From NCBI RefSeq assembly GCF_029227915.1, contig NC_079885.1, positions 30,197,001-30,261,000 on the forward strand: DNA of 64,000 nt. Direction: 5' to 3'. Both the position numbers and the translations under genes were made by a program. A model generated the notes under the pieces. That model searched no databases and was not told the origin of the DNA. It worked only from the letters and a program-made list of their open reading frames with translations. Below are positions 36,907 to 47,866 of this stretch, one piece after another. Source of the DNA: Hydractinia symbiolongicarpus (lineage: Eukaryota; Cnidaria; Hydrozoa; Anthoathecata; Hydractiniidae). Positions within the stretch are counted from its first letter, which is position 1, and the number at the start of each line of letters is the position of its first letter.

Positions 36907-37718
36907 TTCACCAATAAAACGCATGAGACTTGTAGTTTTCAAAAATGTTTTCATTTTTGATGAGACGCTTAATGAAAGAGGTATAATCGCCGGCAAACGA
37001 AAACCCGCGATTTCCCGTGAATCCCGAGCTTGGCCCGTATAGTCGAATGTATACAAAGAAAGTACCCAGGGAGTAAACTCATTTTTCGAAAGATTTTTCA
37101 AATTATTATTTCACCACTAAAGCCCATGAGACTTGTAGTTTTTAAAAATGTGTTCATTTTAGATGAGACGCTGAATAAAAGAAGTTTAATCGCCGGCAAA
37201 CGAAAACCCGCGATTTTCCGTAAATCCCGGACTCGGCCCGTATAGTCAAAAGTATACAAAAAAAGTACCCAGGGAGTGAACTCATTTCTCAAACGATTTT
37301 TCAAATTATTTTTTCACCACTAAAACGCATGAGACTTGTAATTTTCAAAAATGTTTTCATTTTTGATGGGACGCTGAGTAAAAGAAGTTTAATCGCTGGT
37401 AAACGAAAACCCGGGATTTCCCGTAAGTCCCGGACTCGACCCGTATAGTCAAAAGTATACAAAGAAAGTACCCAGGGAGTAAACTCATTTCCCGTACGAT
37501 TTTTTAAATTATTTTTTCACCACTAAAACGCATGAGACTTGTAGTTTTCAAAAATGTTTTCATTTTTGATGAGATGCTTAATGAAAGAGGTTTAATCGCC
37601 AGCAAACGAAAACGCGCAAATTCCCGTAAATCCCAGGCTTGGCCCGTATAGTCGAATGTATACAAAGAAAGTACCCTGTGAGTAAACTCATTTCCCGAAC
37701 GATTTTTTAAATTTTTTT
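36907..37718 (+). repeat. 812-bp tandem unit, copy 1
   Basis: Four monomers containing a p'-q' pair. The private 'ccgtgaatcccgag' and 'cattttagatgag' recur 812 bp downstream. Confidence 0.82.
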
Positions 37719-38326
37719 TTCACCAATAAAACGCATGAGACTTGTAGTTTTCAAAAATGTTTTCATTTTTGATGAGACGCTTAATGAAAGAGGTATAATC
37801 GCCGGCAAACGAAAACCCGCGATTTCCCGTGAATCCCGAGCTTGGCCCGTATAGTCGAATGTATACAAAGAAAGTACCCAGGGAGTAAACTCATTTTTCG
37901 AAAGATTTTTTAAATTATTATTTCACCACTAAAGCCCATGAGACTTGTAGTTTTTAAAAATGTGTTCATTTTAGATGAGACGCTGAATAAAAGAAGTTTA
38001 ATCGCCGGCAAACGAAAACCCGCGATTTTCCGTAAATCCCGGACTCGGCCCGTATAGTCAAAAGTATACAAAAAAAGTACCCAGGGAGTGAACTCATTTC
38101 TCAAACGATTTTTCAAATTATTTTTTCACCACTAAAACGCATGAGACTTTTAATTTTCAAAAATGTTTTCATTTTTGATGGGACGCTGAGTAAAAGAAGT
38201 TTAATCGCTGGTAAACGAAAACCCGGGATTTCCCGTAAGTCCCGGACTCGACCCGTATAGTCAAAAGTATACAAAGAAAGTACCCAGGGAGTAAACTCAT
38301 TTCCCGAACGATTTTTTAAATTATTT
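37719..38326 (+). repeat. 812-bp tandem unit, copy 2 (partial)
   Basis: Three monomers matching the first three of the previous unit. The last domain II markers are here; the next monomer (38327) is no longer of this set. Confidence 0.8.
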
Positions 38327-39779
38327 TTCACCACTACAACGCATGAGACTTGTAGTTTTCAAAAATGTTTTCATTTTTGATGAGACGCTGAATAAAAGAA
38401 GTTTAATCGCCCTCAAACGAAAATCCGCGATTTCCGTAAATCCCGGACTCGGCCCGTATAGTCCAAAGTATACAAAGAAAGTACCGAGGGAGTAAACTCA
38501 TTTCCCGAACGATTTTTTAAATTATTTTTTCACCGCTTAAACGCATGAGACTTGTAGTTTTCAAAAATGTTTTCATTTTTGATGAGACGCCTAATGAAAG
38601 AGGTTTAATCACCAGCAAACGAAATCCCGCGATTTCCCGTAAATCCCGGGCTTGGCCCGTATAGTCGAATGTAAACAAAGAAAGTACCCAGGGAGTAAAC
38701 TCATTTCCCGAACGATTTTTTAAATTATTTTTTCACCACTAAAACGCATGAGACTTGTAGTTTTCAAAAATGTTTCCATTTTTGATGAGACGCTTAATGA
38801 AAGAGGTTTAATCGCCGGCAAACGAAAACCCGCGATTTGCCGTAAATCCCGGACTTGGCCCGTATAGTCGAATGTATACAAAAGAAAGTACCCAGGATGT
38901 AAACTCATTTCCCGAACGATTTTTTAAATTATTTTTTCACCACTAAAACGCATAAGACTTGTAGTTTTTAAAAATGTTTTCATTTTTGATGAGACGCTGA
39001 ATAAAAGAAGTTTAATCGCTGGCAAACGAAAACGCGCCATTTCCCGTAAACCGCGGACTCGGCCCGTATAGTCGAATGTATACAAAGAAAGTACCCAGGA
39101 TGTAAACTCATTTCCCGAACGATTTTTTAAATTATTTTTTCACCACTAAAACGCATAAGACTTGTAGTTTTTAAAAATGTTTTCATTTTTGATGAGACGC
39201 TGAATAAAAGAAGTTTAATCGCCGGCAAACGAAAACATGCGATTTCCCGTAAATCCCGGGCTTGGCCCGTATAGTCAAAAGTATACAAAGAAAGTACCGA
39301 GGGAGTAAACTCATTTCCCGAACGATTTTTTAAATTATTTTTTCACCGCTAAAACGCATGAGACTTGTAGTTTTCAAAAATGTTTTTATTTTTGATGAGA
39401 CGCTTAATGAAAGAGGTTTAATTACCGGCAAACGAAATCCCGCAATTTCCCGTAAATCCCGGGCTTGGCCAGTATAGTCGAATGTATACAAAGAAAGTAC
39501 CCAGGGAGTAAACTCATTTCCCGAACGATTTTTTAAATTATTTTTTCACCACTAAAACGCATAAGACCTGTAGTTTTCAAAAATGTTTTCATTTTTGATG
39601 AGACGCTTAATGAAAGAGGTTTAATCGCCGGCAAACGAAAACCCGCGATTTCCCGTAAATCTCGGGCTTGGCCTGTATAGTCCAATGTATACAAAGAAAG
39701 TACCCTGTGAGTAAACTCATTTCCCGAACGATTTTTTAAATTATTTTTTCACCACTAAAACGCATAAGACTTGTAGTTT

Positions 39780-39801
39780 TCAAAAATGTTTTCATTTTTG
39801 A
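39780..39801. other. AT-rich dyad in the reference monomer
   Basis: The arms are 'tcaaaaatg' and 'catttttga', which are exact reverse complements (9 bp), separated by the 4-nt loop 'tttt'. It lies at monomer positions 33-54 and recurs in most copies. Copies with a 'tgtt' loop (for example the p monomers) keep both arms intact. c-type ('cagaaatg'), e-type ('ttaaaaatg') and r-type ('tttcgttttt') copies each carry one mismatch. The 69-bp deletion monomers lose it completely. It could extrude as a cruciform or be bound by a dimeric protein. The palindrome is seen; any function is inference. Confidence 0.85.
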
Positions 39802-39865
39802 TGAGACGCTTAATGAAAGAGGTTTAATCGCCGGCAAACGAAAACCCGCGATTTCCCGTAAATCC

Positions 39866-39878
39866 CGGGCTTGGCCCG
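39866..39878. other. GC-rich dyad 'cgggc ttg gcccg'
   Basis: Five-bp arms with a 3-nt loop at monomer positions 119-131. It is intact in copies reading 'gggcttggcccg' (A, b and e types) and broken by one base in 'ggactcggcccg' (B, a and c types), 'ggacttggcccg' (d) and 'gggcttgacccg' (part of domain I). It therefore alternates between present and absent along the HORs. Function is unknown. Confidence 0.75.
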
Positions 39879-39895
39879 TATAGTCGAATGTATAC
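39878..39895. other. Weak dyad 'gtata...tatac'
   Basis: Five-bp arms around an 8-nt centre at monomer positions 131-148; the right arm overlaps the palindrome 'gtatac'. It is kept in both A type ('gtcgaatg' centre) and B type ('gtcaaaag' centre), but broken in d and cd monomers, where the right arm becomes 'tatag'. Short enough to be incidental. Confidence 0.5.
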
Positions 39896-39932
39896 AAAGA
39901 AAGTACCCTGTGAGTAAACTCATTTCCCGAAC

Positions 39933-39952
39933 GATTTTTTAAATTATTTTTT
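39933..39952. other. T-rich tail at the monomer junction
   Basis: Each monomer ends in a run of T with 'ttaaatta' in the middle, giving a strongly AT-rich stretch between the GC-containing core and the next 'ttcacc'. Length changes here (5 or 6 T; 'attttt' versus 'atctttt' versus 'attattt') account for most of the 202/203-bp variation. AT-rich tracts spaced one nucleosome repeat apart would suit linker DNA; that is inference. Confidence 0.55.
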
Positions 39953-42183
39953 CACCACTAAAACGCATGAGACTTGTAGTTTTCAGAAATGTTTTCATTT
40001 TTGATGAGACGCTTAATGAAAGTGGTTTAATCGCCGGCAAACGAAAACCCGCGATTTGCCGTAAATCCCGGACTTGGCCCGTATAGTCGAATGTATAGAA
40101 AGTAAGTACCCTGTGAGTAAACTCATTTCCAAAACGATTTTTTAAATTATCTTTTCACCACTAAAACGCATAAGGCTTGTAGTTTTTAAAAATGTTTTCA
40201 TTTTTGATGAGACGCTGAATAAAAGAAGTTTAATCGCCGGCAAACGAAAACATGCGATTTCCCGTAAATCCCGGGCTTGGCCCGTATAGTCAAAAGTATA
40301 CAAAGAAAGTACCCAGGGAGTAAACTAATTTTCCGAACGATTTTTTAAATTATTTTTTCACCACTAAAACGCATAAGACTTGTAGTTTTTAAAAATGTTT
40401 TCATTTTTGATGAGACGCTGAATAAAAGAAGTTTAATCGCCGGCAAACGAAAACATGCGATTTCCCGTAAATCCCGGGCTTGGCCCGTATATTCAAAAGT
40501 ATACAAAGAAAGTACCCAGGGAGTAAACTAATTTTCCGAACGATTTTTTAAATTATTTTTTCACCACTAAAACGCATGAGACTTGTAGTTTTCAAAAATG
40601 TTTTCATTTTTGATAAGACGCTGAATAAAAGAAGTTTAATCGCTGGCAAACGAAAACCCGCGATTTCCCGTAAATCCCGGACTCGGCCCGTATAGTCGAA
40701 TGTATACAAAGAAAGTACCCAGGGAGTAAACACATTTCCCGAACGATTTTTTAAATTATTTTTTCACCACTAAAACCCATAAGGCTTGTAGTTTTCAAAA
40801 ATGTTTTCATTTTTGATGAGACGCTTAATGAAAGTGGTTTAATCGCCGGCAAACGAAAACCCGCGATTTCCCGTAAATCCCGGGCTTGGCCCGTATAGTC
40901 GAATGTATACAAAGAAAGTACCCTGTGAGTAAACTCATTTCCCGAACGATTTTTTAAATTATTTTTTCACCACTAAAACGCATGAGACTTGTAGTTTTCA
41001 GAAATGTTTTCATTTTTGATGAGACGCTTAATGAAAGTGGTTTAATCGCCGGCAAACGAAAACCCGCGATTTGCCGTAAATCCCGGACTCGGCCCGTATA
41101 GTCGAATGTATACAAAGAAAGTACCCAGGGAGTAAACTCATTTCCCGAACGATTTTTTAAATTATTTTTTCACCACTAAAACGCATAAGACTTGTAGTTT
41201 TCAAAAATGTTTTCATTTTTGATGAGACGCTTAATGAAAGTGGTTTAATCGCCGGCAAACGAAAACCCGCGATTTGCCGTAAATCCCGGACTTGGCCCGT
41301 ATAGTCGAATGTATAGAAAGTAAGTACCCTGTGAGTAAACTCATTTCCAAAACGATTTTTTAAATTATCTTTTCACCACTAAAACGCATAAGACTTGTAG
41401 TTTTTAAAAATGTTTTCATTTTTGATGAGACGCTTAATGAAAGAGGTTTAATCGCCGGCAAACGAAAACCCGCGATTTCCCGTAAATCCCGGGCTTGGCC
41501 CGTATAGTCGAATGTATACAAAGAAAGTACCCTGTGAGTAAACTCATTTCCCGAACGATTTTTTAAATTATTTTTTCACCACTAAAACGCATGAGACTTG
41601 TAGTTTTCAGAAATGTTTTCATTTTTGATGAGACGCTTAATGAAAGTGGTTTAATCGCCGGCAAACGAAAACCCGCGATTTGCCGTAAATCCCGGACTTG
41701 GCCCGTATAGTCGAATGTATAGAAAGTAAGTACCCTGTGAGTAAACTCATTTCCAAAACGATTTTTTAAATTATCTTTTCACCACTAAAACGCATAAGAC
41801 TTGTAGTTTTTAAAAATATTTTCATTTTTGATGAGACGCTGAATAAAAGAAGTTTAATCGCCGGCAAACGAAAACATGCGATTTCCCGTAAATCCCGGGC
41901 TTGGCCCGTATAGTCAAAAGTATACAAAGAAAGTACCCAGGGAGTAAACTAATTTTCCGAACGATTTTTTAAATTATTTTTTCACCACTAAAACACATAA
42001 GACTTGTAGTTTTTAAAAATGTTTTCATTTTTGATGAGACGCTGAATAAAAGAAGTTTAATCGCCGGCAAACGAAAACATGCGATTTCCCGTAAATCCCG
42101 GGCTTGGCCCGTATAGTCAAAAGTATACAAAGAAAGTACCCAGGGAGTAAACTAATTTTCCGAACGATTTTTTAAATTATTTT
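39951..42183 (+). repeat. 11-monomer block, copy 1 (lag 5480 bp)
   Basis: Monomer order cd-e-e-a-b-c-d-b'-cd-e-e, the same as 45431-47663 at a lag of 5480 bp (27 monomers). 'tagaaagtaag' at 40096, 41314 and 41720 recurs at 45576, 46794 and 47200. Confidence 0.82.
41169..42183 (+). repeat. 1015-bp pentamer, tandem copy 1
   Basis: Monomers d-b'-cd-e-e. The private 'aaaaatattttc' and 'aaacacataag' in the two e monomers recur exactly 1015 bp later. Confidence 0.87.
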
Positions 42184-43198
42184 TTCACCACTAAAACGCA
42201 TGAGACTTGTAGTTTTCAAAAATGTTTTCATTTTTGATGAGACGCTTAATGAAAGTGGTTTAATCGCCGGCAAACGAAAACCCGCGATTTGCCGTAAATC
42301 CCGGACTTGGCCCGTATAGTCGAATGTATAGAAAGTAAGTACCCTGTGAGTAAACTCATTTCCAAAACGATTTTTTAAATTATCTTTTCACCACTAAAAC
42401 GCATAAGACTTGTAGTTTTTAAAAATGTTTTCATTTTTGATGAGACGCTTAATGAAAGAGGTTTAATCGCCGGCAAACGAAAACCCGCGATTTCCCGTAA
42501 ATCCCGGGCTTGGCCCGTATAGTCGAATGTATACAAAGAAAGTACCCTGTGAGTAAACTCATTTCCCGAACGATTTTTTAAATTATTTTTTCACCACTAA
42601 AACGCATGAGACTTGTAGTTTTCAGAAATGTTTTCATTTTTGATGAGACGCTTAATGAAAGTGGTTTAATCGCCGGCAAACGAAAACCCGCGATTTGCCG
42701 TAAATCCCGGACTTGGCCCGTATAGTCGAATGTATAGAAAGTAAGTACCCTGTGAGTAAACTCATTTCCAAAACGATTTTTTAAATTATCTTTTCACCAC
42801 TAAAACGCATAAGACTTGTAGTTTTTAAAAATATTTTCATTTTTGATGAGACGCTGAATAAAAGAAGTTTAATCGCCGGCAAACGAAAACATGCGATTTC
42901 CCGTAAATCCCGGGCTTGGCCCGTATAGTCAAAAGTATACAAAGAAAGTACCCAGGGAGTAAACTAATTTTCCGAACGATTTTTTAAATTATTTTTTCAC
43001 CACTAAAACACATAAGACTTGTAGTTTTTAAAAATGTTTTCATTTTTGATGAGACGCTGAATAAAAGAAGTTTAATCGCCGGCAAACGAAAACATGCGAT
43101 TTCCCGTAAATCCCGGGCTTGGCCCGTATAGTCAAAAGTATACAAAGAAAGTACCCAGGGAGTAAACTAATTTTCCGAACGATTTTTTAAATTATTTT
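42184..43198 (+). repeat. 1015-bp pentamer, tandem copy 2
   Basis: Same five monomers with the same private changes. Its first monomer starts 'catgagac' where copy 1 has 'cataagac', which places the exchange near the start of that monomer. Confidence 0.87.
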
Positions 43199-45024
43199 TT
43201 CACCACTAAAACGCATGAGACTTGTAGTTTTCAAAAATGTTTTCATTTTTGATAAGACGCTGAATAAAAGAAGTTTAATCGCTGGCAAACGAAAACCCGC
43301 GATTTCCCGTAAATCCCGGACTCGGCCCGTATAGTCGAATGTATACAAAGAAAGTACCCAGGGAGTAAACTCATTTCCCGAACGATTTTTTAAATTATTT
43401 TTTCACCACTAAAACGCATAAGGCTTGTAGTTTTCAAAAATGTTTTCATTTTTGATGAGACGCTTAATGAAAGTGGTTTAATCGCCGGCAAACGAAAACC
43501 CGCGATTTCCCGTAAATCCCGGGCTTGGCCCGTATAGTCGAATGTATACAAAGAAAGTACCCTGTGAGTAAACTCATTTCCCGAACGATTTTTTAAATTA
43601 TTTTTTCACCACTAAAACGCATGAGACTTGTAGTTTTCAGAAATGTTTTCATTTTTGATGAGACGCTTAATGAAAGTGGTTTAATCGCCGGCAAACGAAA
43701 ACCCGCGATTTGCCGTAAATCCCGGACTTGGCCCGTATAGTCGAATGTATAGAAAGTAAGTACCCTGTGAGTAAACTCATTTCCAAAACGATTTTTTAAA
43801 TTATCTTTTCACCACTAAAACGCATAAGACTTGTAGTTTTTAAAAATGTTTTCATTTTTGATGAGACGCTGAATAAAAGAAGTTTAATCGCCGGCAAACG
43901 AAAACATGCGATTTCCCGTAAATCCCGGGCTTGGCCCGTATAGTCAAAAGTATACAAAGAAAGTACCCAGGGAGTAAACTAATTTTCCGAACGATTTTTT
44001 AAATTATTTTTTCACCACTAAAACGCATAAGACTTGTAGTTTTTAAAAATGTTTTCATTTTTGATAAGACGCTGAATAAAAGAAGTTTAATCGCCGGCAA
44101 ACGAAAACATGCGATTTCCCGTAAATCCCGGGATTGGCCCGTATAGTCAAAAGTATACAAAGAAAGTACCCAGGGAGTAAACTAATTTTCCGAACGATTT
44201 TTTAAATTATTTTTTCACCACTAAAACGCATGAGACTTGTAGTTTTCAAAAATGTTTTCATTTTTGATAAGACGCTGAATAAAAGAAGTTTAATCGCTGG
44301 CAAACGAAAACCCGCGATTTCCCGTAAATCCCGGGCTTGGCCCGTATAGTCGAATGTATACAAAGAAAGTACACAGGGAGTAAACTCATTTCCCGAACGA
44401 TTTTTTAAATTATTTTTTCACCACTAAAACGCATAAGACTTGTAGTTTTCAAAAATGTTTTCATTTTTGATGAGACGCTTAATGAAAGAGGTTTAATCGC
44501 CGGCAAACGAAAACCCGCGATTTCCGTAAATCCCGGGCTTGGCCCGTATAGTCGAATGTATACAAAGAAAGTACCCTGTGAGTAAACTCATTTCCCGAAC
44601 GATTTTTTAAATTATTTTTTCACCACTAAAACGCATGAGACTTGTAGTTTTCAAAAATGTTTTCATTTTTGATGAGACGCTGAATAAAAGAAGTTTAATC
44701 GCTGGCAAACGAAAACCCGCGATTTCCCGTAAATCCCGGGCTTGGCCCGTATAGTCGAATGTATACAAAGAAAGTACACAGGGAGTAAACTCATTTCCCG
44801 AACGATTTTTTAAATTATTTTTTCACCACTAAAACGCATAAGACTTGTAGTTTTCAAAAATGTTTTCATTTTTGATGAGACGCTTAATGAAAGAGGTTTA
44901 ATCGCCGGCAAACGAAAACCCGCGATTTCCCGTAAATCCCGGGCTTGGCCCGTATAGTTGAATGTATACAAAGAAAGTACCCTGTGAGTAAACTCATTTC
45001 CCGAACGATTTTTTAAATTATTTT
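43199..45024 (+). repeat. Domain III monomers, a-b-cd-e-e then a'/b' alternation
   Basis: Nine monomers. After a-b-cd-e-e, two a'-b' pairs follow (a' has 'gctggcaaacg' with an A-like 'gggcttgg' and 'gtacacaggg'). The 'gtacacaggg' change occurs in both a' copies and again near 50.46 kb. No insertion. Confidence 0.72.
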
Positions 45025-47257
45025 TTCACCACTAAAACGCATGAGACTTGTAGTTTTCAGAAATGTTTTCATTTTTGATGAGACGCTTAATGAAAGTGGT
45101 TTAATCGCCGGCAAACGAAAACCCGCGATTTGCCGTAAATCCCGGACTCGGCCCGTATAGTCGAAAGTATACAAAGAAAGTACCCAGGGAGTAAACTCAT
45201 TTCCCGAACGATTTTTTAAATTATTTTTTCACCACTAAAACGCATAAGACTTGTAGTTTTCAAAAATGTTTTCATTTTTGATGAGACGCTTAATGAAAGA
45301 GGTTTAATCGCCGGCAAACAAAAACCCGCGATTTCCCGTAAATCCCGGGCTTGGCCCGTATAGTCGAATGTTTACTAAGAAAGTACCCTGTGAGTAAACT
45401 CATTTCCCGAACGATTTTTTAAATTATTTTTTCACCACTAAAACGCATGAGACTTGTAGTTTTCAGAAATGTTTTCATTTTTGATGAGACGCTTAATGAA
45501 AGTGGTTTAATCGCCGGCAAACGAAAACCCGCGATTTGCCTTAAATCCCGGACTTGGCCCGTATAGTCGAATGTATAGAAAGTAAGTACCCTGTGAGTAA
45601 ACTCATTTCCAAAACGATTTTTTAAATTATCTTTTCACCACTAAAACGCATAAGACTTGTAGTTTTTAAAAATGTTTTCATTTTTGATGAGACGCTGAAT
45701 AAAAGAAGTTTAATCGCCGGCAAACGAAAACATGCGATTTCCCGTAAATCCCGGGCTTGGCCCGTATAGTCAAAAGTATACAAAGAAAGTACCCAGGGAG
45801 TAAACTAATTTTCCGAACGATTTTTTAAATTATTTTTTCACCACTAAAACGCATAAGACTTGTAGTTTTTAAAAATGTTTTCATTTTTGATGAGACGCTG
45901 AATAAAAGAAGTTTAATCGCCGGCAAACGAAAACATGCGATTTCCCGTAAATCCCGGGCTTGGCCCGTATAGTCAAAAGTATACAAAGAAAGTACCCAGG
46001 GAGTAAACCAATTTTCCGAACGATTTTTTAAATTATTTTTTCACCACTAAAACGCATGAGACTTGTAGTTTTCAAAAATGTTTTCATTTTTGATAAGACG
46101 CTGAATAAAAGAAGTTTAATCGCTGGCAAACGAAAACCCGCGATTTCCCGTAAATCCCGGACTCGGCCCGTATAGTCGAATGTATACAAAGAAAGTACCC
46201 AGGGAGTAAACTCATTTCCCGAACGATTTTTTAAATTATTTTTTCACCACTAAAACGCATAAGGCTTGTAGTTTTCAAAAATGTTTTCATTTTTGATGAG
46301 ACGCTTAATGAAAGTGGTTTAATCGCCGGCAAACGAAAACCCGCGATTTCCCGTAAATCCCGGGCTTGGCCCGTATAGTCGAATGTATACAAAGAAAGTA
46401 CCCTGTGAGTAAACTCATTTCCCGAACGATTTTTTAAATTATTTTTTCACCACTAAAACGCATGAGACTTGTAGTTTTCAGAAATGTTTTCATTTTTGAT
46501 GAGACGCTTAATGAAAGTGGTTTAATCGCCGGCAAACGAAAACCCGCGATTTGCCGTAAATCCCGGACTCGGCCCGTATAGTCGAATGTATACAAAGAAA
46601 GTACCCAGGGAGTAAACTCATTTCCCGAATGATTTTTTAAATTATTTTTTCACCACTAAAACGCATAAGACTTGTAGTTTTCAAAAATGTTTTCATTTTT
46701 GATGACACGCTTAATGAAAGTGGTTTAATCGCCGGCAAACGAAAACCCGCGATTTGCCGTAAATCCCGGACTTGGCCCGTATAGTCGAATGTATAGAAAG
46801 TAAGTACCCTGTGAGTAAACTCATTTCCAAAACGATTTTTTAAATTATCTTTTCACCACTAAAACGCATAAGACTTGTAGTTTTTAAAAATGTTTTCATT
46901 TTTGATGAGACGCTTAATGAAAGAGGTTTAATCGCCGGCAAACGAAAACCCGCGATTTCCCGTAAATCCCGGGCTTGGCCCGTATAGTCGAATGTATACA
47001 AAGAAAGTACCCTGTGAGTAAACTCATTTCCCGAACGATTTTTTAAATTATTTTTTCACCACTAAAACGCATGAGACTTGTAGTTTTCAGAAATGTTTTC
47101 ATTTTTGATGAGACGCCTAATGAAAGTGGTTTAATCGCCGGCAAACGAAAACCCGCGATTTGCCGTAAATCCCGGACTTGGCCCGTATAGTCGAATGTAT
47201 AGAAAGTAAGTACCCTGTGAGTAAACTCATTTCCAAAACGATTTTTTAAATTATCTT
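45025..47257 (+). repeat. 11-monomer block, copy 1 (lag 6899 then 6696 bp)
   Basis: Order c-b'-cd-e-e-a-b-c-d-b'-cd. Private variants 'aatgtttac', 'gatttgccttaaat' and 'gatgacacg' recur 6899 bp on, and 'gcctaatgaaagtgg' recurs 6696 bp on. The 203-bp drop in lag is explained by the chimera at 53548-53750. Confidence 0.82.
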
Positions 47258-47663
47258 TTCACCACTAAAACGCATAAGACTTGTAGTTTTTAAAAATGTT
47301 TTCATTTTTGATGAGACGCTGAATAAAAGAAGTTTAATCGCCGGCAAACGAAAACATGCGATTTCCCGTAAATCCCGGGCTTGGCCCGTATAGTCAAAAG
47401 TATACAAAGAAAGTACCCAGGGAGTAAACTAATTTTCCGAACGATTTTTTAAATTATTTTTTCACCACTAAAACGCATAAGACTTGTAGTTTTTAAAAAT
47501 GTTTTCATTTTTGATGAGACGCTGAATAAAAGAAGTTTAATCGCCGTCAAACGAAAACATGCGATTTCCCGTAAATCCCGGGCTTGGCCCGTATAGTCAA
47601 AAGTATACAAAGAAAGTACCCAGGGAGTAAACTAATTTTCCGAACGATTTTTTAAAGTATTTT
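45431..47663 (+). repeat. 11-monomer block, copy 2 (lag 5480 bp)
   Basis: Partner of 39951-42183, with the same order of subtypes. Confidence 0.82.
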
Positions 47664-47866
47664 TTCACCACTAAAACGCATGAGACTTGTAGTTTTCAAA
47701 AATGTTTTCATTTTTGATAAGACGCTGAATAAAAGAAGTTTAATCGCTGGCAAACGAAAACCCGCGATTTCCCGTAAATCCCGGGCTTGGCCCGTATAGT
47801 CGAATGTATACAAAGAAAGTACCCTGTGAGTAAACTCATTTCCCGAACGATTTTTTAAATTATTTT

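Larger units (their letters stand above)
18889..38326 (+). repeat. Domain II of the array
   Basis: Marked by 'ttcaccaaaaaacgc', 'gtaattttc', 'gctggtaaacg' with 'gtaagtcccgg', 'tttcgtttttg' and 'gatgggacgctg' with 'cggcacacg'. These assemble into the p-q-r-s cassette of about 811 bp, plus connectors that include type-C copies. The last 'gctggtaaacg' copies lie near 38.2 kb. Type-C copies end near 36.9 kb. Confidence 0.8.
38327..39950 (+). repeat. Transition from domain II to domain III
   Basis: Eight monomers with unusual single changes ('cgccctcaaacg', 'aaccgcggactcgg', 'gtttaattaccgg', 'caggatgtaaac'). The first 'aaaacatgcg' copy is near 39.2 kb. It is more mixed and less repetitive than either flank, as expected at an edge between homogenised blocks. 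Confidence 0.7.
39748..39950 (+). repeat. Reference monomer (A type), 203 bp
   Basis: A clean example used here to number the monomer. In order: 'ttcacc' start (1-6); AT-rich dyad (33-54); subtype-diagnostic 'gcttaatgaaagagg' (61-75); GC-rich core with 'gccggc' (82-87) and 'cccgcg' (98-103); dyad 'cgggc ttg gcccg' (119-131); weak dyad 'gtata...tatac' (131-148); subtype-diagnostic 'ctgtgag' (161-167); and a T-rich tail that runs into the next 'ttcacc'. A-type copies pair 'gcttaatgaaag' with 'gggcttgg', 'gtcgaatg' and 'ctgtgag'. B-type copies pair 'gctgaataaaag' with 'ggactcgg', 'gtcaaaag' and 'cagggag'. GC is about 38% by hand count. Confidence 0.93.

Noticed and set aside
39836-39852. CENP-B box in the reverse complement of the core ('ttttcgtttgccggcga')
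   Set aside because: The first part resembles the 'ttcg' half, but the required central A and the 'cggg' end are absent. At most a half match.
39866-39878. Rho-independent terminator (GC hairpin followed by T run)
   Set aside because: The GC hairpin is not followed by a T run; the T-rich tail is about 55 bp further on, and the context is eukaryotic satellite.
39878-39895. Promoter-like 'gtatag...gtatac' boxes or TATA-like motifs
   Set aside because: They are part of the repeat consensus with no associated gene; satellite transcription cannot be judged from the sequence.
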